From Amycolatopsis sp. NBRC 101858 (GTDB taxonomy: Bacteria > Actinomycetota > Actinomycetes > Mycobacteriales > Pseudonocardiaceae), in NCBI RefSeq assembly GCF_030269325.1, contig NZ_BSTD01000004.1:918925-982924 (forward strand): DNA of 64,000 bases. The letters are read 5' to 3'. Below are positions 51,247 to 59,481 of the stretch, piece by piece. A program made the translations under genes and the position numbers. The notes below the pieces were generated by a model that worked only from the letters and a program-made list of their open reading frames with translations, was not told the DNA's origin and ran no database searches. Numbering within the stretch: position 1 is the stretch's first letter; each line of letters opens with the position of its first letter.

Positions 51247-52551
51247 GTGAAACGCTGGCTCAAGCTGGCGGCGGGCGCCGCCGCACTCACCCTCGCGACC
51301 GCGGGCTGCGCGGGTTCCAGCGGCACGGACACCGCCGCGTCGTCGAGTGGTGCTCCCGCGCAGATCACCGGCGACGTCACGGTCTGGCTGATGACGGGCT
51401 CCGCGCCCAGCACCCTGACCGACGCGCTCAACAAGGAGTTCGAGGCCGCCCACCCGGGCGTCAAGGTCAAGTACGAGATCCAGCAGTGGGACGGCATCCA
51501 GCAGAAGCTGACCACCGCGCTGGCCGGCGGCACCCCGCCCGACGTGATCGAGATCGGCAACACGCAGACCGCGGCCTTCGCGTCGCAGGACGGCGTGCTG
51601 ACCGACCTGACCGCCGACAAGGACAGCTTCAACGGCGCGCAGTGGCTGAAGGGCCTCGCCGACTCCGGCACCTACGAAGGCAAGACCTACGGCGTCCCGT
51701 TCTACGCGGCCAACCGTGAGGTCATCTACCGCAAGGACATGTTCGAGCAGGCGGGCATCGCCAAGCCGCCGACGTCGAACGACGAGTGGATCGACGCGAT
51801 CACCAAGCTGAAGACGAAGTTCGGGTCCGACCCCGACTTCCAGCCCCTGTACATGCCGGGCCAGAACTGGTACGCGCTGCTCTCGTTCATCTGGGACAAC
51901 GGTGGTGACATCGCCCAGGCCGACGGCAAGAACTACAAGGCGACGCTGGACAGCGCCGGCGCGAAGGCGGGCCTCGAGTTCTACAAGAAGCTCGTCGACA
52001 CCTCCGGCACCAAGGCGCCGAAGGACGCCGACGAAGCCAAGCCGCAGCAGGCGACCGTCTACGGTGCCGGCAAGGTGGCCATGATGATCGGTCTCCCGTG
52101 GGAGCTGCCGACGGCCGCCAAGACGGACCCGAGCCTGACCGCCAAGACCGGCGCGTTCGCGATCCCGAGCAAGACCGCCGGCCAGAGCGCCCCGGTCTTC
52201 CTGGGTGGCTCGAACCTGGCGATCCCGGCCAACAGCAAGAACGTGGCCGCCGCCAAGGAGTACATCAAGCTGCTCTCCAGCGCGAAGTACCAGGGCCAGC
52301 TCGCCGCCGCCGGCGTCGTGCCCGGCACGTCGACCGACCTCACCGGCCTGGACAAGGACCCGCTGGGCAGCGTGATGGCGAAGGCCTCCACCAACGGCAA
52401 GGCCGTGCCGGCCAGCCCGAAGTGGGGTGACGTGGAGTCCGGCCAGAACCCGGTCAAGGACATGCTGACCGCGTACCTGACCGGCAAGAAGACGCTCGAC
52501 CAGGCGACCGCCGACGCCAACGCAGCGCTGAACAAGCTCATCGGCGGATGA
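51247..52551 (+). CDS. dasA: DasA-like sugar-binding lipoprotein
   Basis: 434 residues. Signal peptide with lipobox ATAGC at about 18-22, then a CUT1 binding fold (WDGIQQKLTTALAGGTPPDV, MIGLPWELPTA). First gene of a four-gene unit with overlapping starts, ending in a GH3 N-acetylglucosaminidase, as in the Streptomyces dasABC-dasD system for chitobiose. The DasR-like site upstream supports that substrate. GTG start with GGAAAGGA. No ATPase in the unit. Confidence 0.85.
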   Translation: MKRWLKLAAGAAALTLATAGCAGSSGTDTAASSSGAPAQITGDVTVWLMTGSAPSTLTDALNKEFEAAHPGVKVKYEIQQWDGIQQKLTTALAGGTPPDVIEIGNTQTAAFASQDGVLTDLTADKDSFNGAQWLKGLADSGTYEGKTYGVPFYAANREVIYRKDMFEQAGIAKPPTSNDEWIDAITKLKTKFGSDPDFQPLYMPGQNWYALLSFIWDNGGDIAQADGKNYKATLDSAGAKAGLEFYKKLVDTSGTKAPKDADEAKPQQATVYGAGKVAMMIGLPWELPTAAKTDPSLTAKTGAFAIPSKTAGQSAPVFLGGSNLAIPANSKNVAAAKEYIKLLSSAKYQGQLAAAGVVPGTSTDLTGLDKDPLGSVMAKASTNGKAVPASPKWGDVESGQNPVKDMLTAYLTGKKTLDQATADANAALNKLIGG

Positions 52552-53534
52552 CAGCGACCGCCAATGTGACGATGCCGGCGGGGGCGACCCCGCCGGCATC
52601 GCCGCGCGACACGCGGGCCAAGAAGCGCAGGCGGGGCCGGTTCGGCGACCGGGTGCTCCCGTACCTGCTGCTGCTTCCCGCGCTCGCGGCGATCCTGGTC
52701 CTGCTCGCCTGGCCGCTGGTCCAGGTGCTCGCGATCAGCTTCCGCAAGCTCGACATCGGCCAGCTGGTCTCCGGCAAGACCGTCTGGATCGGGTTCGACA
52801 ACTACACGAACACGCTTTCCGACCCGGAGTTCTGGACGGTCACCTTCCGGACCCTGGTCTTCACCGCCGCCATCGTGGCCGCCACCATCCTCGGCGGCCT
52901 GCTGCTGGCGGTGCTCATGCGCCACCTCGGCCCGGTCGTGCGGATCATCGTGCAGGTCACGCTGGTGCTGGCCTGGGCGACGCCGGTCATCGCGACGACC
53001 ACCGTGTTCCAGTGGATCTTCGACGAGCAGTACGGCATCCTCAACAAGACCCTCGACCGGCTGGGCTTCCACGGCTTCATCGGGTTCTCGTGGTTCTCCA
53101 GCGGCGCCAGCACGCTGTCGGTGATCGGGCTGCTCATCGTGTGGCAGGCCGTGCCGTTCGTGACGTTCTCGCTGTACGCGGGCATCATCGGCGTCTCGCG
53201 CGAGCAGTACGAGGCCGCCGGCATCGACGGCGCCAGCGCGTGGCAGACGTTCCGCGCGGTCACCTGGCCCGCCATCAAGCCGATCACCACCATGGTCACG
53301 TTCCTGTCCGTGCTGTGGGACTTCAACGCGTTCGCCCAGATCTGGGCGATCCGCGAGGGCGGCCCCGACGGCGAGAGCACCACCCTGGCCGTCGTGCTCT
53401 ACCTCAAGGGCATCGCGGGCAACCACTTCGGTGCGGCGGGCGCCATCGCGACGCTGATGCTCATCGTGCTCGCGCTCATCACGGGCCGGTACATCCAGCT
53501 GCTCACCCGGACCCGGGAAGGTGATCTGTCGTGA
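52548..53534 (+). CDS. dasB: DasB-like sugar ABC permease (MalF type)
   Basis: 328 residues, basic N-terminus then six membrane helices; EAA loop EAAGIDGASAWQTFRAVTWP. ATG overlaps the dasA stop and its own stop overlaps dasC (GTGA), so the three are translationally coupled. It forms the membrane channel with DasC. Confidence 0.88.
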   Translation: MTATANVTMPAGATPPASPRDTRAKKRRRGRFGDRVLPYLLLLPALAAILVLLAWPLVQVLAISFRKLDIGQLVSGKTVWIGFDNYTNTLSDPEFWTVTFRTLVFTAAIVAATILGGLLLAVLMRHLGPVVRIIVQVTLVLAWATPVIATTTVFQWIFDEQYGILNKTLDRLGFHGFIGFSWFSSGASTLSVIGLLIVWQAVPFVTFSLYAGIIGVSREQYEAAGIDGASAWQTFRAVTWPAIKPITTMVTFLSVLWDFNAFAQIWAIREGGPDGESTTLAVVLYLKGIAGNHFGAAGAIATLMLIVLALITGRYIQLLTRTREGDLS

Positions 53535-54361
53535 AGAAGTCGCTCTCGCAGCGGATCGTGCTCTCGGTCGTCGGCGTGCTCGTGGCGCTGGCGATCGTGT
53601 TCCCGACGTACTGGATGTTCGTCACGTCGCTGCGCACGCCCGGCGAGATCCTCTCGCCCAAGTACGACCTGATCCCGACGTCGATCTCGTTCGGCAACTT
53701 CGCCACCGCGCTCGGCAAGGACAACTTCCCGACCTACCTGCTCAACAGCCTGATCGTCACGGTCGGGTCGGTGCTGTGCGCGCTCGTCGCCGGGACCCTG
53801 GCGGCGATCCCGCTGTCGCGGCTGCGCTTCACCGGCCGCAAGGGCTTCCTGGTGCTGGTCATGGTCGCGCAGCTGGCCCCGGTGTCGGCGCTGTTCATCC
53901 CGCTGTTCCTGCTCATGCGGGACGCGGGCCTGCTCAACACGCTGCCGTCGCTGCTGCTGATCTACTTCGCGACCACGCTGCCGTTCACGGTCTGGATGCT
54001 CTACGGGTTCGTCAACGGGATCCCGTACGAGCTGGAAGAGGCCGCGATGATCGACGGCTGCAGCCAGACCGGCGCGTTCCGCCGGGTGACGCTGCCGCTG
54101 CTCGGCCCGGGCCTGGTCACGACGTCGGTGTTCAGCTTCATCACCGCGTGGAACGAGTACCTGTTCGCGCTGGTGTTCATCCAGGACAAGCCGAAGGAGA
54201 CGCTGCCGGTGTGGCTGGCCTCCTTCCGCACGGCGTTCGCCACCGACTGGGGCGGCGTCATGGCCGCGTCGGTCATCTACGCGATCCCGGCCCTGGTGTT
54301 CTTCCTGCTCGTGCAACGCAAGCTCGTGTCCGGCGCGACCGCCGGCGCCGTGAAGGGGTAG
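53531..54361 (+). CDS. dasC: DasC-like sugar ABC permease (MalG type)
   Basis: 276 residues, six helices; EAA loop EEAAMIDGCSQTGAFRRVTLP. GTG start in a GTGA overlap with dasB. It requires an external ATPase of the MsiK kind, none of which is encoded here. Confidence 0.88.
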   Translation: MKKSLSQRIVLSVVGVLVALAIVFPTYWMFVTSLRTPGEILSPKYDLIPTSISFGNFATALGKDNFPTYLLNSLIVTVGSVLCALVAGTLAAIPLSRLRFTGRKGFLVLVMVAQLAPVSALFIPLFLLMRDAGLLNTLPSLLLIYFATTLPFTVWMLYGFVNGIPYELEEAAMIDGCSQTGAFRRVTLPLLGPGLVTTSVFSFITAWNEYLFALVFIQDKPKETLPVWLASFRTAFATDWGGVMAASVIYAIPALVFFLLVQRKLVSGATAGAVKG

Positions 54362-54364
54362 CTG

Positions 54365-55804
54365 TTGTCTTCTCCGGAGAAGCTCGCGGAAGCCGTCCTC
54401 CTGCCCGGGTTCGCCGGGACCACCGCGCCCGACTGGCTGCGCCGGCGCGTCGCCGGCGGGCTGGGCGGGGTGGTGCTGTTCGGCCGCAACGTCGTCGACG
54501 ACGAGCAGGTCGCCACGCTCACCGCGCAGCTGCGCGGCGAGCGGGACGGCGTGGTGGTCGGGATCGACGAGGAGGGCGGCGACGTCACCCGCCTCGACGT
54601 CAACACCGGGTCGTTCGTGCCGGGCCCGCTGGCGCTCGGCGCGGCCGACGACCCGGAGCTGACCACGGCGGTCGCCGCCGCGCTCGGCGAACGGCTGGCG
54701 GCCTGCGGCGTCACGCTCAACCTGGCGCCGTGCGCGGACCTGACCCTGGCGGCCGAGGATCCGATCATCGGCGTCCGGGCGTTCGGGTCCGACCCGGCGA
54801 AGGCGTCACCGCACGTCGCGGCGTACGTGACCGGCCTGCAGAAGTACGGCGTCGCGGCGTGTGCGAAGCACTTCCCGGGCCACGGCGCGGCGACCGAGGA
54901 TTCGCACGTCGCGCTGCCGGTGCTGCCGCGGACCGTCGAGGAGCTGCGCGAGATCGAGCTGGTCCCGTTCGCCGCGGCGATCCGGGCCGGCGTGCGCTCG
55001 GTGATGTCGGGCCACCTGGTCGTGCAGGCTTGGGGTGAGGAGCCCGCGACGCTCAACCGCGTCGCGCTCACCGACGTCCTGCGCGGCGAGCTCGGCTTCA
55101 CCGGCGCGGTCATCACCGACGCGCTGGAGATGGGGGCGGTGTCCGGCGCGTACGGAAAGCACGACGGTCTCGGCCGCTCGGCCGTGCGGGCGCTGGCCGC
55201 GGGCGCGGACGCGCTCTGCCTCGGCGGCGCGGCGTTCGAGGCCGAGCACCTGGACGCGTGCGTCGCGGCGATCGTGGCCGCGGTCGCGGCGGGGGAGCTG
55301 CCCCTGGACCGGCTCGAGGAGGCGGCTGCCCGGACGGCGGCGCTGGGCACCGACCCGGCGCCGGCGCAGGTGGGCCCGGTCGACCGGCGGCTCGGCCTGG
55401 AGGCGGCCCGCAAGGCGTTGCGCATCCGCGGTGACGTGCGGCTGGACGGCCCGCCACTGGTCGTCGACGTCCAGACCGAGCCGACCATCGCGGCCGGCCC
55501 GATGCCGTGGGGCCTCGGCGCGCACCTGGCCGAGCTGGTGCCGGGCACGCGGGCGATCACGGCGACCCCCGATGACGCGGACGCGGTCCTCGAAGCGGCC
55601 CGGGACTTCCGCAGCGTCGTCGTGGTGACCCGGGAGGCGCATCGGCACCCGCGGGTGCGCGAGCTGCTGGCCGCGTTGTCCACTGTGGACTTCATCCGGG
55701 TGGAGACCGGCGTGCCGGGTCCCGCGGACGGGGACGGCCCGCGGATCGACACGTTCAGCGGCTCCTACGTCAGCCTGCGCGCGGTGGCCGAGTACCTGGC
55801 CTGA
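54365..55804 (+). CDS. GH3 beta-N-acetylhexosaminidase (NagZ/DasD-like)
   Basis: 479 residues, two-domain GH3. The His-Asp acid/base loop specific to N-acetylglucosaminidases is present as KHFPGHGAATEDSH, and the nucleophile region is TDALEMGAV. No signal peptide, so it cleaves imported chitobiose or muropeptide sugars inside the cell. TTG start 3 bp after dasC, with GAAGGGG as ribosome site, so it belongs to the operon. A strong terminator follows. Confidence 0.9.
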   Translation: MSSPEKLAEAVLLPGFAGTTAPDWLRRRVAGGLGGVVLFGRNVVDDEQVATLTAQLRGERDGVVVGIDEEGGDVTRLDVNTGSFVPGPLALGAADDPELTTAVAAALGERLAACGVTLNLAPCADLTLAAEDPIIGVRAFGSDPAKASPHVAAYVTGLQKYGVAACAKHFPGHGAATEDSHVALPVLPRTVEELREIELVPFAAAIRAGVRSVMSGHLVVQAWGEEPATLNRVALTDVLRGELGFTGAVITDALEMGAVSGAYGKHDGLGRSAVRALAAGADALCLGGAAFEAEHLDACVAAIVAAVAAGELPLDRLEEAAARTAALGTDPAPAQVGPVDRRLGLEAARKALRIRGDVRLDGPPLVVDVQTEPTIAAGPMPWGLGAHLAELVPGTRAITATPDDADAVLEAARDFRSVVVVTREAHRHPRVRELLAALSTVDFIRVETGVPGPADGDGPRIDTFSGSYVSLRAVAEYLA

Positions 55805-55815
55805 GCCCGTTTTGC

Positions 55816-55846
55816 GAAGCCCCGCCGGTGATCCCGGCGGGGCTTC
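55816..55846 (+). terminator. Terminator of the das-like operon
   Basis: Perfect 13-bp stem GAAGCCCCGCCGG / CCGGCGGGGCTTC with a 5-nt loop, 11 bp after the stop, followed by GTCCTGTTT. Confidence 0.88.
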
Positions 55847-55946
55847 GTCCTGTTTGCCGCATCTTCAGGGCGCGTTCGCGCTTTTGTACGGGCCTTGTAC
55901 CGGCGGTCTCCATGCTGTCCCCACACACATCCTGGAGGGACAGACC

Positions 55947-56705
55947 ATGAGAATTCGGATCGGGAAGCGGGTGGCCGGCGTGGCCGGCATCGCCGCGGCG
56001 ATCGTGCTCGCCGGCGCCACCCCGGCCCTGGCGGCCTCGGGCACGGTGCACACCGACTCGGGCATCGCGCTGACCGTGCGGGCCACCCCGAGCACCAGCG
56101 GGAGCCCGGTCGGCACCGTCGCCGACGGCACCGCCGTCACCATCTCCTGCCAGACCAACGGATCGACCGTCGACGGCAAGTACGGCACCTCGGACATCTG
56201 GGACAAGGTGGGCGACGGCTACATCAGCGACGCCTACGTCTACACCGGCTCGGACGGCCGGGTTGCCCCGGACTGCGCGGGCTCGACCCTGACCTGCACC
56301 ACCGCGGGCACCGGCAACCCGAAGACCTGCGCGCAGGCGGTCGCCTACGCCAAGACCCGCATCCACACCAACGACCTCGACTCCTACGAGGGCTGGTGCG
56401 ACCGGATCAACGCGCAGAACTACGGCTGGACCGCGTCGGGCTCGGAGACGGCCTACGTCCACTGGACCCAGATCCCGGCCTCGTTCAAGCACCCGGGCGA
56501 CACCCAGGTCCCGGCCGGCGGGCTCGCCTTCTTCAAGAGCAGCGGCGCCGGGCACACGATGATCTCGATCGGCGACGGCAAGTTCCTGTCGAACGACATC
56601 AACGGCTACGGCAGCTACACCGAGACGACGATCGCCCAGATCAAGCAGAAGTGGGGCCAGACCTACCTCGGCTGGTCGCAGCCGTGGTTCAAGGTGAACC
56701 ACTGA
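55947..56705 (+). CDS. Secreted SH3b / NlpC-P60-like protein
   Basis: 252 residues. Signal peptide (GIAAAIVLAGATPALA) then a bacterial SH3-type domain (about 32-105) and a C-terminal domain with Cys in YEGWCDRINAQNYGW, His in GAGHTMISIGDGKFLSND and a downstream Asn/Asp, the order of an NlpC/P60 or CHAP peptidase. Probably acts on peptidoglycan, or is a secreted effector; the catalytic assignment is tentative. GGAGGGA precedes ATG 55947. Its upstream leader has two TTGTAC repeats 14 bp apart. Confidence 0.78.
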   Translation: MRIRIGKRVAGVAGIAAAIVLAGATPALAASGTVHTDSGIALTVRATPSTSGSPVGTVADGTAVTISCQTNGSTVDGKYGTSDIWDKVGDGYISDAYVYTGSDGRVAPDCAGSTLTCTTAGTGNPKTCAQAVAYAKTRIHTNDLDSYEGWCDRINAQNYGWTASGSETAYVHWTQIPASFKHPGDTQVPAGGLAFFKSSGAGHTMISIGDGKFLSNDINGYGSYTETTIAQIKQKWGQTYLGWSQPWFKVNH

Positions 56706-56721
56706 CGCGCTGAGCGAACCA

Positions 56722-56758
56722 CGCGGCCCCTGCCCACCTCCCCCGGGCAGGGGCCGCG
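56722..56758. terminator. Bidirectional terminator
   Basis: Perfect 14-bp stem CGCGGCCCCTGCCC / GGGCAGGGGCCGCG, 9-nt loop, between the convergent SH3/NlpC gene and the collagen-like gene. Confidence 0.8.
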
Positions 56759-56763
56759 CGGCG

Positions 56764-57501
56764 TCAATCGACGACGCCGCCGATCTCGCCGTCGGGGGTC
56801 CGGCACACGCACGACGCGCCGACGGGCAGGGACTCCACCATCGGGCAGGTACCGAGCTGGGTCACGCACACGGTGCCGGACCGGGGCGGCGGTGAGCTGC
56901 CACCGTCGGCGAGGACGGCCACCACCACGGCCGCTAGGGCCGCGACGAGGAACGCGGCGAGGCAGCCGAGCGGCTTGGCGAAGCCGGAAGTCCTGGCCGG
57001 CGCGGAGACCGGCGGACGCCTTCCCGGCGGCGGGCTCGCCGGGAACGACCCGGCCTGAGAGGGCCCCGCCGAGGATGGCCCGCCTGGGTGCGGACCTGGC
57101 GAACCCAGCTCTGGCGAACTGCGCCCACTTGGTCCGAGCCCCGGCTGGCCATACCCCGGCGAGCCGGGCCCTGGCGAGCCCGGCCCTGAGGAGCCCAGTC
57201 CTGGCGAGCCAAGCCCCTGCAAGTCTGGTCTTGGCGAGCCATAGCCCGGCGAACCCGGCCAGGCCTGGCCGGGTCCCTGCGGCCCAAGCCCCGGCGAACC
57301 CGCCCCGTGCTGGCCCAGCCCCTGCGGCCCAAGCCCCGGCTGGCCTGGTTGCGCCGCAGGCCCGGCGGAACCGCGCCACTTCTCCGCGTACCGGCGGCCG
57401 AGCTCGGCCTCGATCGCCTCCCGGCGCTCGGGTGGGAGGTCGCCGCCGCGCAGCTGGGCCTCCAGCTCTGCCAACGGCGTGCGCCTGTGGTCCTCGGTCA
57501 C
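56764..57501 (-). CDS. Membrane protein with collagen-like Gly/Pro repeat
   Basis: 245 residues. A charged helical head (LAELEAQLRGGDLPPERREA), then about 110 residues of Gly-Pro-Ser repeats (GSPGPGSPGYGQPGLGPS type), a proline-rich basic stretch, a membrane helix (GCLAAFLVAALAAVVVAVLA) and an extracytoplasmic tail with four Cys (CVTQLGTC, CVCRTPDG) likely forming disulfides. GTG start overlaps the upstream coiled-coil gene's stop (GTGA), so the two are coupled. Function unknown; the repeat probably acts as a flexible spacer on the cytoplasmic side. Confidence 0.75.
   Translation of the reverse strand: MTEDHRRTPLAELEAQLRGGDLPPERREAIEAELGRRYAEKWRGSAGPAAQPGQPGLGPQGLGQHGAGSPGLGPQGPGQAWPGSPGYGSPRPDLQGLGSPGLGSSGPGSPGPGSPGYGQPGLGPSGRSSPELGSPGPHPGGPSSAGPSQAGSFPASPPPGRRPPVSAPARTSGFAKPLGCLAAFLVAALAAVVVAVLADGGSSPPPRSGTVCVTQLGTCPMVESLPVGASCVCRTPDGEIGGVVD
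57030..57350 (-). repeat. Degenerate Gly/Pro/Ser-encoding repeat
   Basis: Short imperfect units (encoding GSPG, GLGP, GPG) repeat through the middle of the collagen-like gene. The irregular unit length suggests slippage-driven expansion, so length may vary between strains. Confidence 0.75.
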
Positions 57502-58757
57502 CGGTCCGCCTCCATGCCCAGCAGCCGGTGCACGCGGGTCGGCGACAGCGGGGCCAGCCGGAAGCCCTGCAGGGTGTCGACGGTGCTGCGCAGCGATGCC
57601 GAGTTCTGCTTCAGCACCCGCAGCATCGCCACCAGCTGGAGAGTCATGATCTGGATGCGGGCGTTGTCGCGGAAGATTTCCAGTGCGGGCAGGATGGCCC
57701 GCGTTCCTTCGGCCTTTTCGCGCATTTCCCGCACTTCGCCGAGGTACTTGTCCCATTCCCGATCGATTTCGCGGAAAGCGGCTTCGCGGTTGCGGATGTC
57801 CTCCAGCACCTGGTCGCGCATGGCGGGCGGGACGTTTTCCGCGCGCAGCCGTTCTTCGAGCGCCCGCTGTTCCGCGCGGGTCTGCTCGACCCGGTCCTTC
57901 GCCTCGCGGTGCAGCTGGTCGAGGTCGCCGCCGATGGCGAACCCGGCGACGTACCCGATCACGAAGTCGGTCAGCTCGTAGATGACGATCGCGTTGCCGA
58001 ACATCATGTCCGACAGCCGCTGCGCCGAGGACTCGCGCTCGATCCGGCCGAGGATGCTCTGGTTGAGCGCGCTGAGGAACTCCACGGTCAGCCGCAGGGA
58101 CTCGTAGGAGACGTGCATCCGCTTCTCCGTCTGCACGAGCCGGTACGCCCACTCGCGTTCGGCGTAGCCCGCCGGCAGGACCCGGACCGCGGCCTCGACG
58201 TCCTGGTAGCGCTGGTGCTCGATGTGCTCGGCGACCTGCTCGATGACGGCCCTGATCCGGGCGTGCAGCCCGGCCACGTCGGCACGCACCTGCTGGTCGA
58301 TCGCGGGGTTGCGGCCGATGTTGGCGCTCAGCAGGTCGGTCACCTCGACGCTGTGCCGGGCGCGGACCGCGAGCACCTGGGTGATGTGCCCGTCCAGCAT
58401 CTGCCGGATGGTGCCCAGCGCGCTCGACCGCTGGACCCGCTCGACCGGGTCCTCGGCGGGCCCGGCCCGGCCGGGGGCTTCGACGAGCGCGCGCAGCTGT
58501 TCGGCGAGGGCGACGAGGTGGGGGTCGCGGTCCGCGCCGGCGTCGCGCAGCTCCCGGGCGACGGCCGCGCGGCACTGCGGCGACTCCGGGTGCTGCTGCA
58601 GCAGTTCGACGCTGCGCGCGACCTGGCCCCCGTAGCGCCGGGTGATCGACTCCCGCAGCGCCCGGCTGCCGTCGGCCACGGCGTCGCGCGCCGAATCCTT
58701 GACGCCTTCCAGCAGGCCTTGCACCAGCGCGCCCACGATCAGGCTGATCGGATCCAT
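57498..58757 (-). CDS. Coiled-coil protein of unknown function
   Basis: 419 residues. It begins MDPISLIVGALVQGLLEGVK with an amphipathic or hydrophobic helix of the type seen at the N-terminus of many actinobacterial effector-associated proteins, followed by long helices and a strong coiled coil around 265-345 (REAKDRVEQTRAEQRALEER). A short hydrophobic stretch (VIGYVAGFAIGG) lies before the coil. No catalytic motif is seen. ATG 58755-58757 with GGAGG. Coupled to the collagen-like membrane protein; together they may form a membrane-associated complex. Confidence 0.72.
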   Translation of the reverse strand: MDPISLIVGALVQGLLEGVKDSARDAVADGSRALRESITRRYGGQVARSVELLQQHPESPQCRAAVARELRDAGADRDPHLVALAEQLRALVEAPGRAGPAEDPVERVQRSSALGTIRQMLDGHITQVLAVRARHSVEVTDLLSANIGRNPAIDQQVRADVAGLHARIRAVIEQVAEHIEHQRYQDVEAAVRVLPAGYAEREWAYRLVQTEKRMHVSYESLRLTVEFLSALNQSILGRIERESSAQRLSDMMFGNAIVIYELTDFVIGYVAGFAIGGDLDQLHREAKDRVEQTRAEQRALEERLRAENVPPAMRDQVLEDIRNREAAFREIDREWDKYLGEVREMREKAEGTRAILPALEIFRDNARIQIMTLQLVAMLRVLKQNSASLRSTVDTLQGFRLAPLSPTRVHRLLGMEADR

Positions 58758-58868
58758 CCAGGGCCACCTCCGAGCGGATTGTCCTGCTCGATCCATCGGA
58801 AGAATGGGTGTTCCCGTAACGATTCCGGCGTCGTTAATCGAAATCGGAAAACGGCAAGGAGTCGAGAT

Positions 58869-59405
58869 TCATCGACGTTTCGGGCCGGTGACGTGGTGCA
58901 GCACGAAGATCCCGCCGAGTGCCGGGCGGTCGAGCCTTTCGTGGTCGGTCGCGACGTATTCGTCGAGCACCGCCAGGATCCGGCGGTCCAGCTCTTCGAC
59001 CTCGTCGGGGGACAGGTGCAGCAGGAACTTCTCGTGCACCGCCACCGACTCCGGCCCCGCCGCCCGGATCTCCTCCTGGAAGATCTCGATCGGCGCGAAC
59101 CGCGTCTCGGCGTCGGCGTCGGCCAGGGGACCGTCGAGCCACCACGTCTCGTTGTTGGACTTGTACGGCTTCTCCAGCGCGCCACTGGCCCCGGTGCGGA
59201 CCGGCGCCGGTTCCAGCAGGCCCGCCGACACCAGCTGGCGCACGTGGTGCAGGACCGTGCCGGGGTCGCGGTCGAGGCGGTCGGCCAGCTGCTTGTTCGT
59301 CAGCTCCTCCACCAGGCACATCCGCATGATGCGCAGGCGCAGCGGGTGGCCGAGGGCCTTGGCCTCCTCCGGCGTCGCCGGGCGCCGGCGGCGGGGTTCC
59401 GTCAT
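58869..59405 (-). CDS. ArsR-type winged-helix regulator
   Basis: 178 residues. HTH PLRLRIMRMCLVEELTNKQLADRLDRDPGTVLHHVRQL (split: recognition helix about 45-60) and an alpha-helical C-terminus ending in DRPALGGIFVLHHV. I use ATG 59403-59405; ATG 59421-59423 adds MDYAPL but lies within the operator. Divergent from an MFS transporter with three CATCGATG boxes between, so it very likely represses the transporter and itself. The inducer is unknown. Confidence 0.83.
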   Translation of the reverse strand: MTEPRRRRPATPEEAKALGHPLRLRIMRMCLVEELTNKQLADRLDRDPGTVLHHVRQLVSAGLLEPAPVRTGASGALEKPYKSNNETWWLDGPLADADAETRFAPIEIFQEEIRAAGPESVAVHEKFLLHLSPDEVEELDRRILAVLDEYVATDHERLDRPALGGIFVLHHVTGPKRR

Positions 59406-59420
59406 GAGCGGAGCGTAGTC

Positions 59421-59465
59421 CATCGATGGAATCCGGTCACATCGATGGAGAAAAACCCATCGATG
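59421..59465. promoter_or_regulatory. Triple CATCGATG operator
   Basis: Perfect palindrome CATCGATG at 59421-59428, 59440-59447 and 59458-59465, about 18-19 bp apart, between the ArsR-type and MFS genes. The first is extended to CCATCGATGG. The spacing is just under two helical turns, suited to cooperative binding. Confidence 0.75.
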
Positions 59466-59481
59466 TGCGATCCTCCATCCC

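Noticed and set aside
57030..57350. Gly/Pro repeat as a CRISPR array or DNA-level satellite
   Set aside because: Units are short, irregular and in frame; they encode collagen-like protein.
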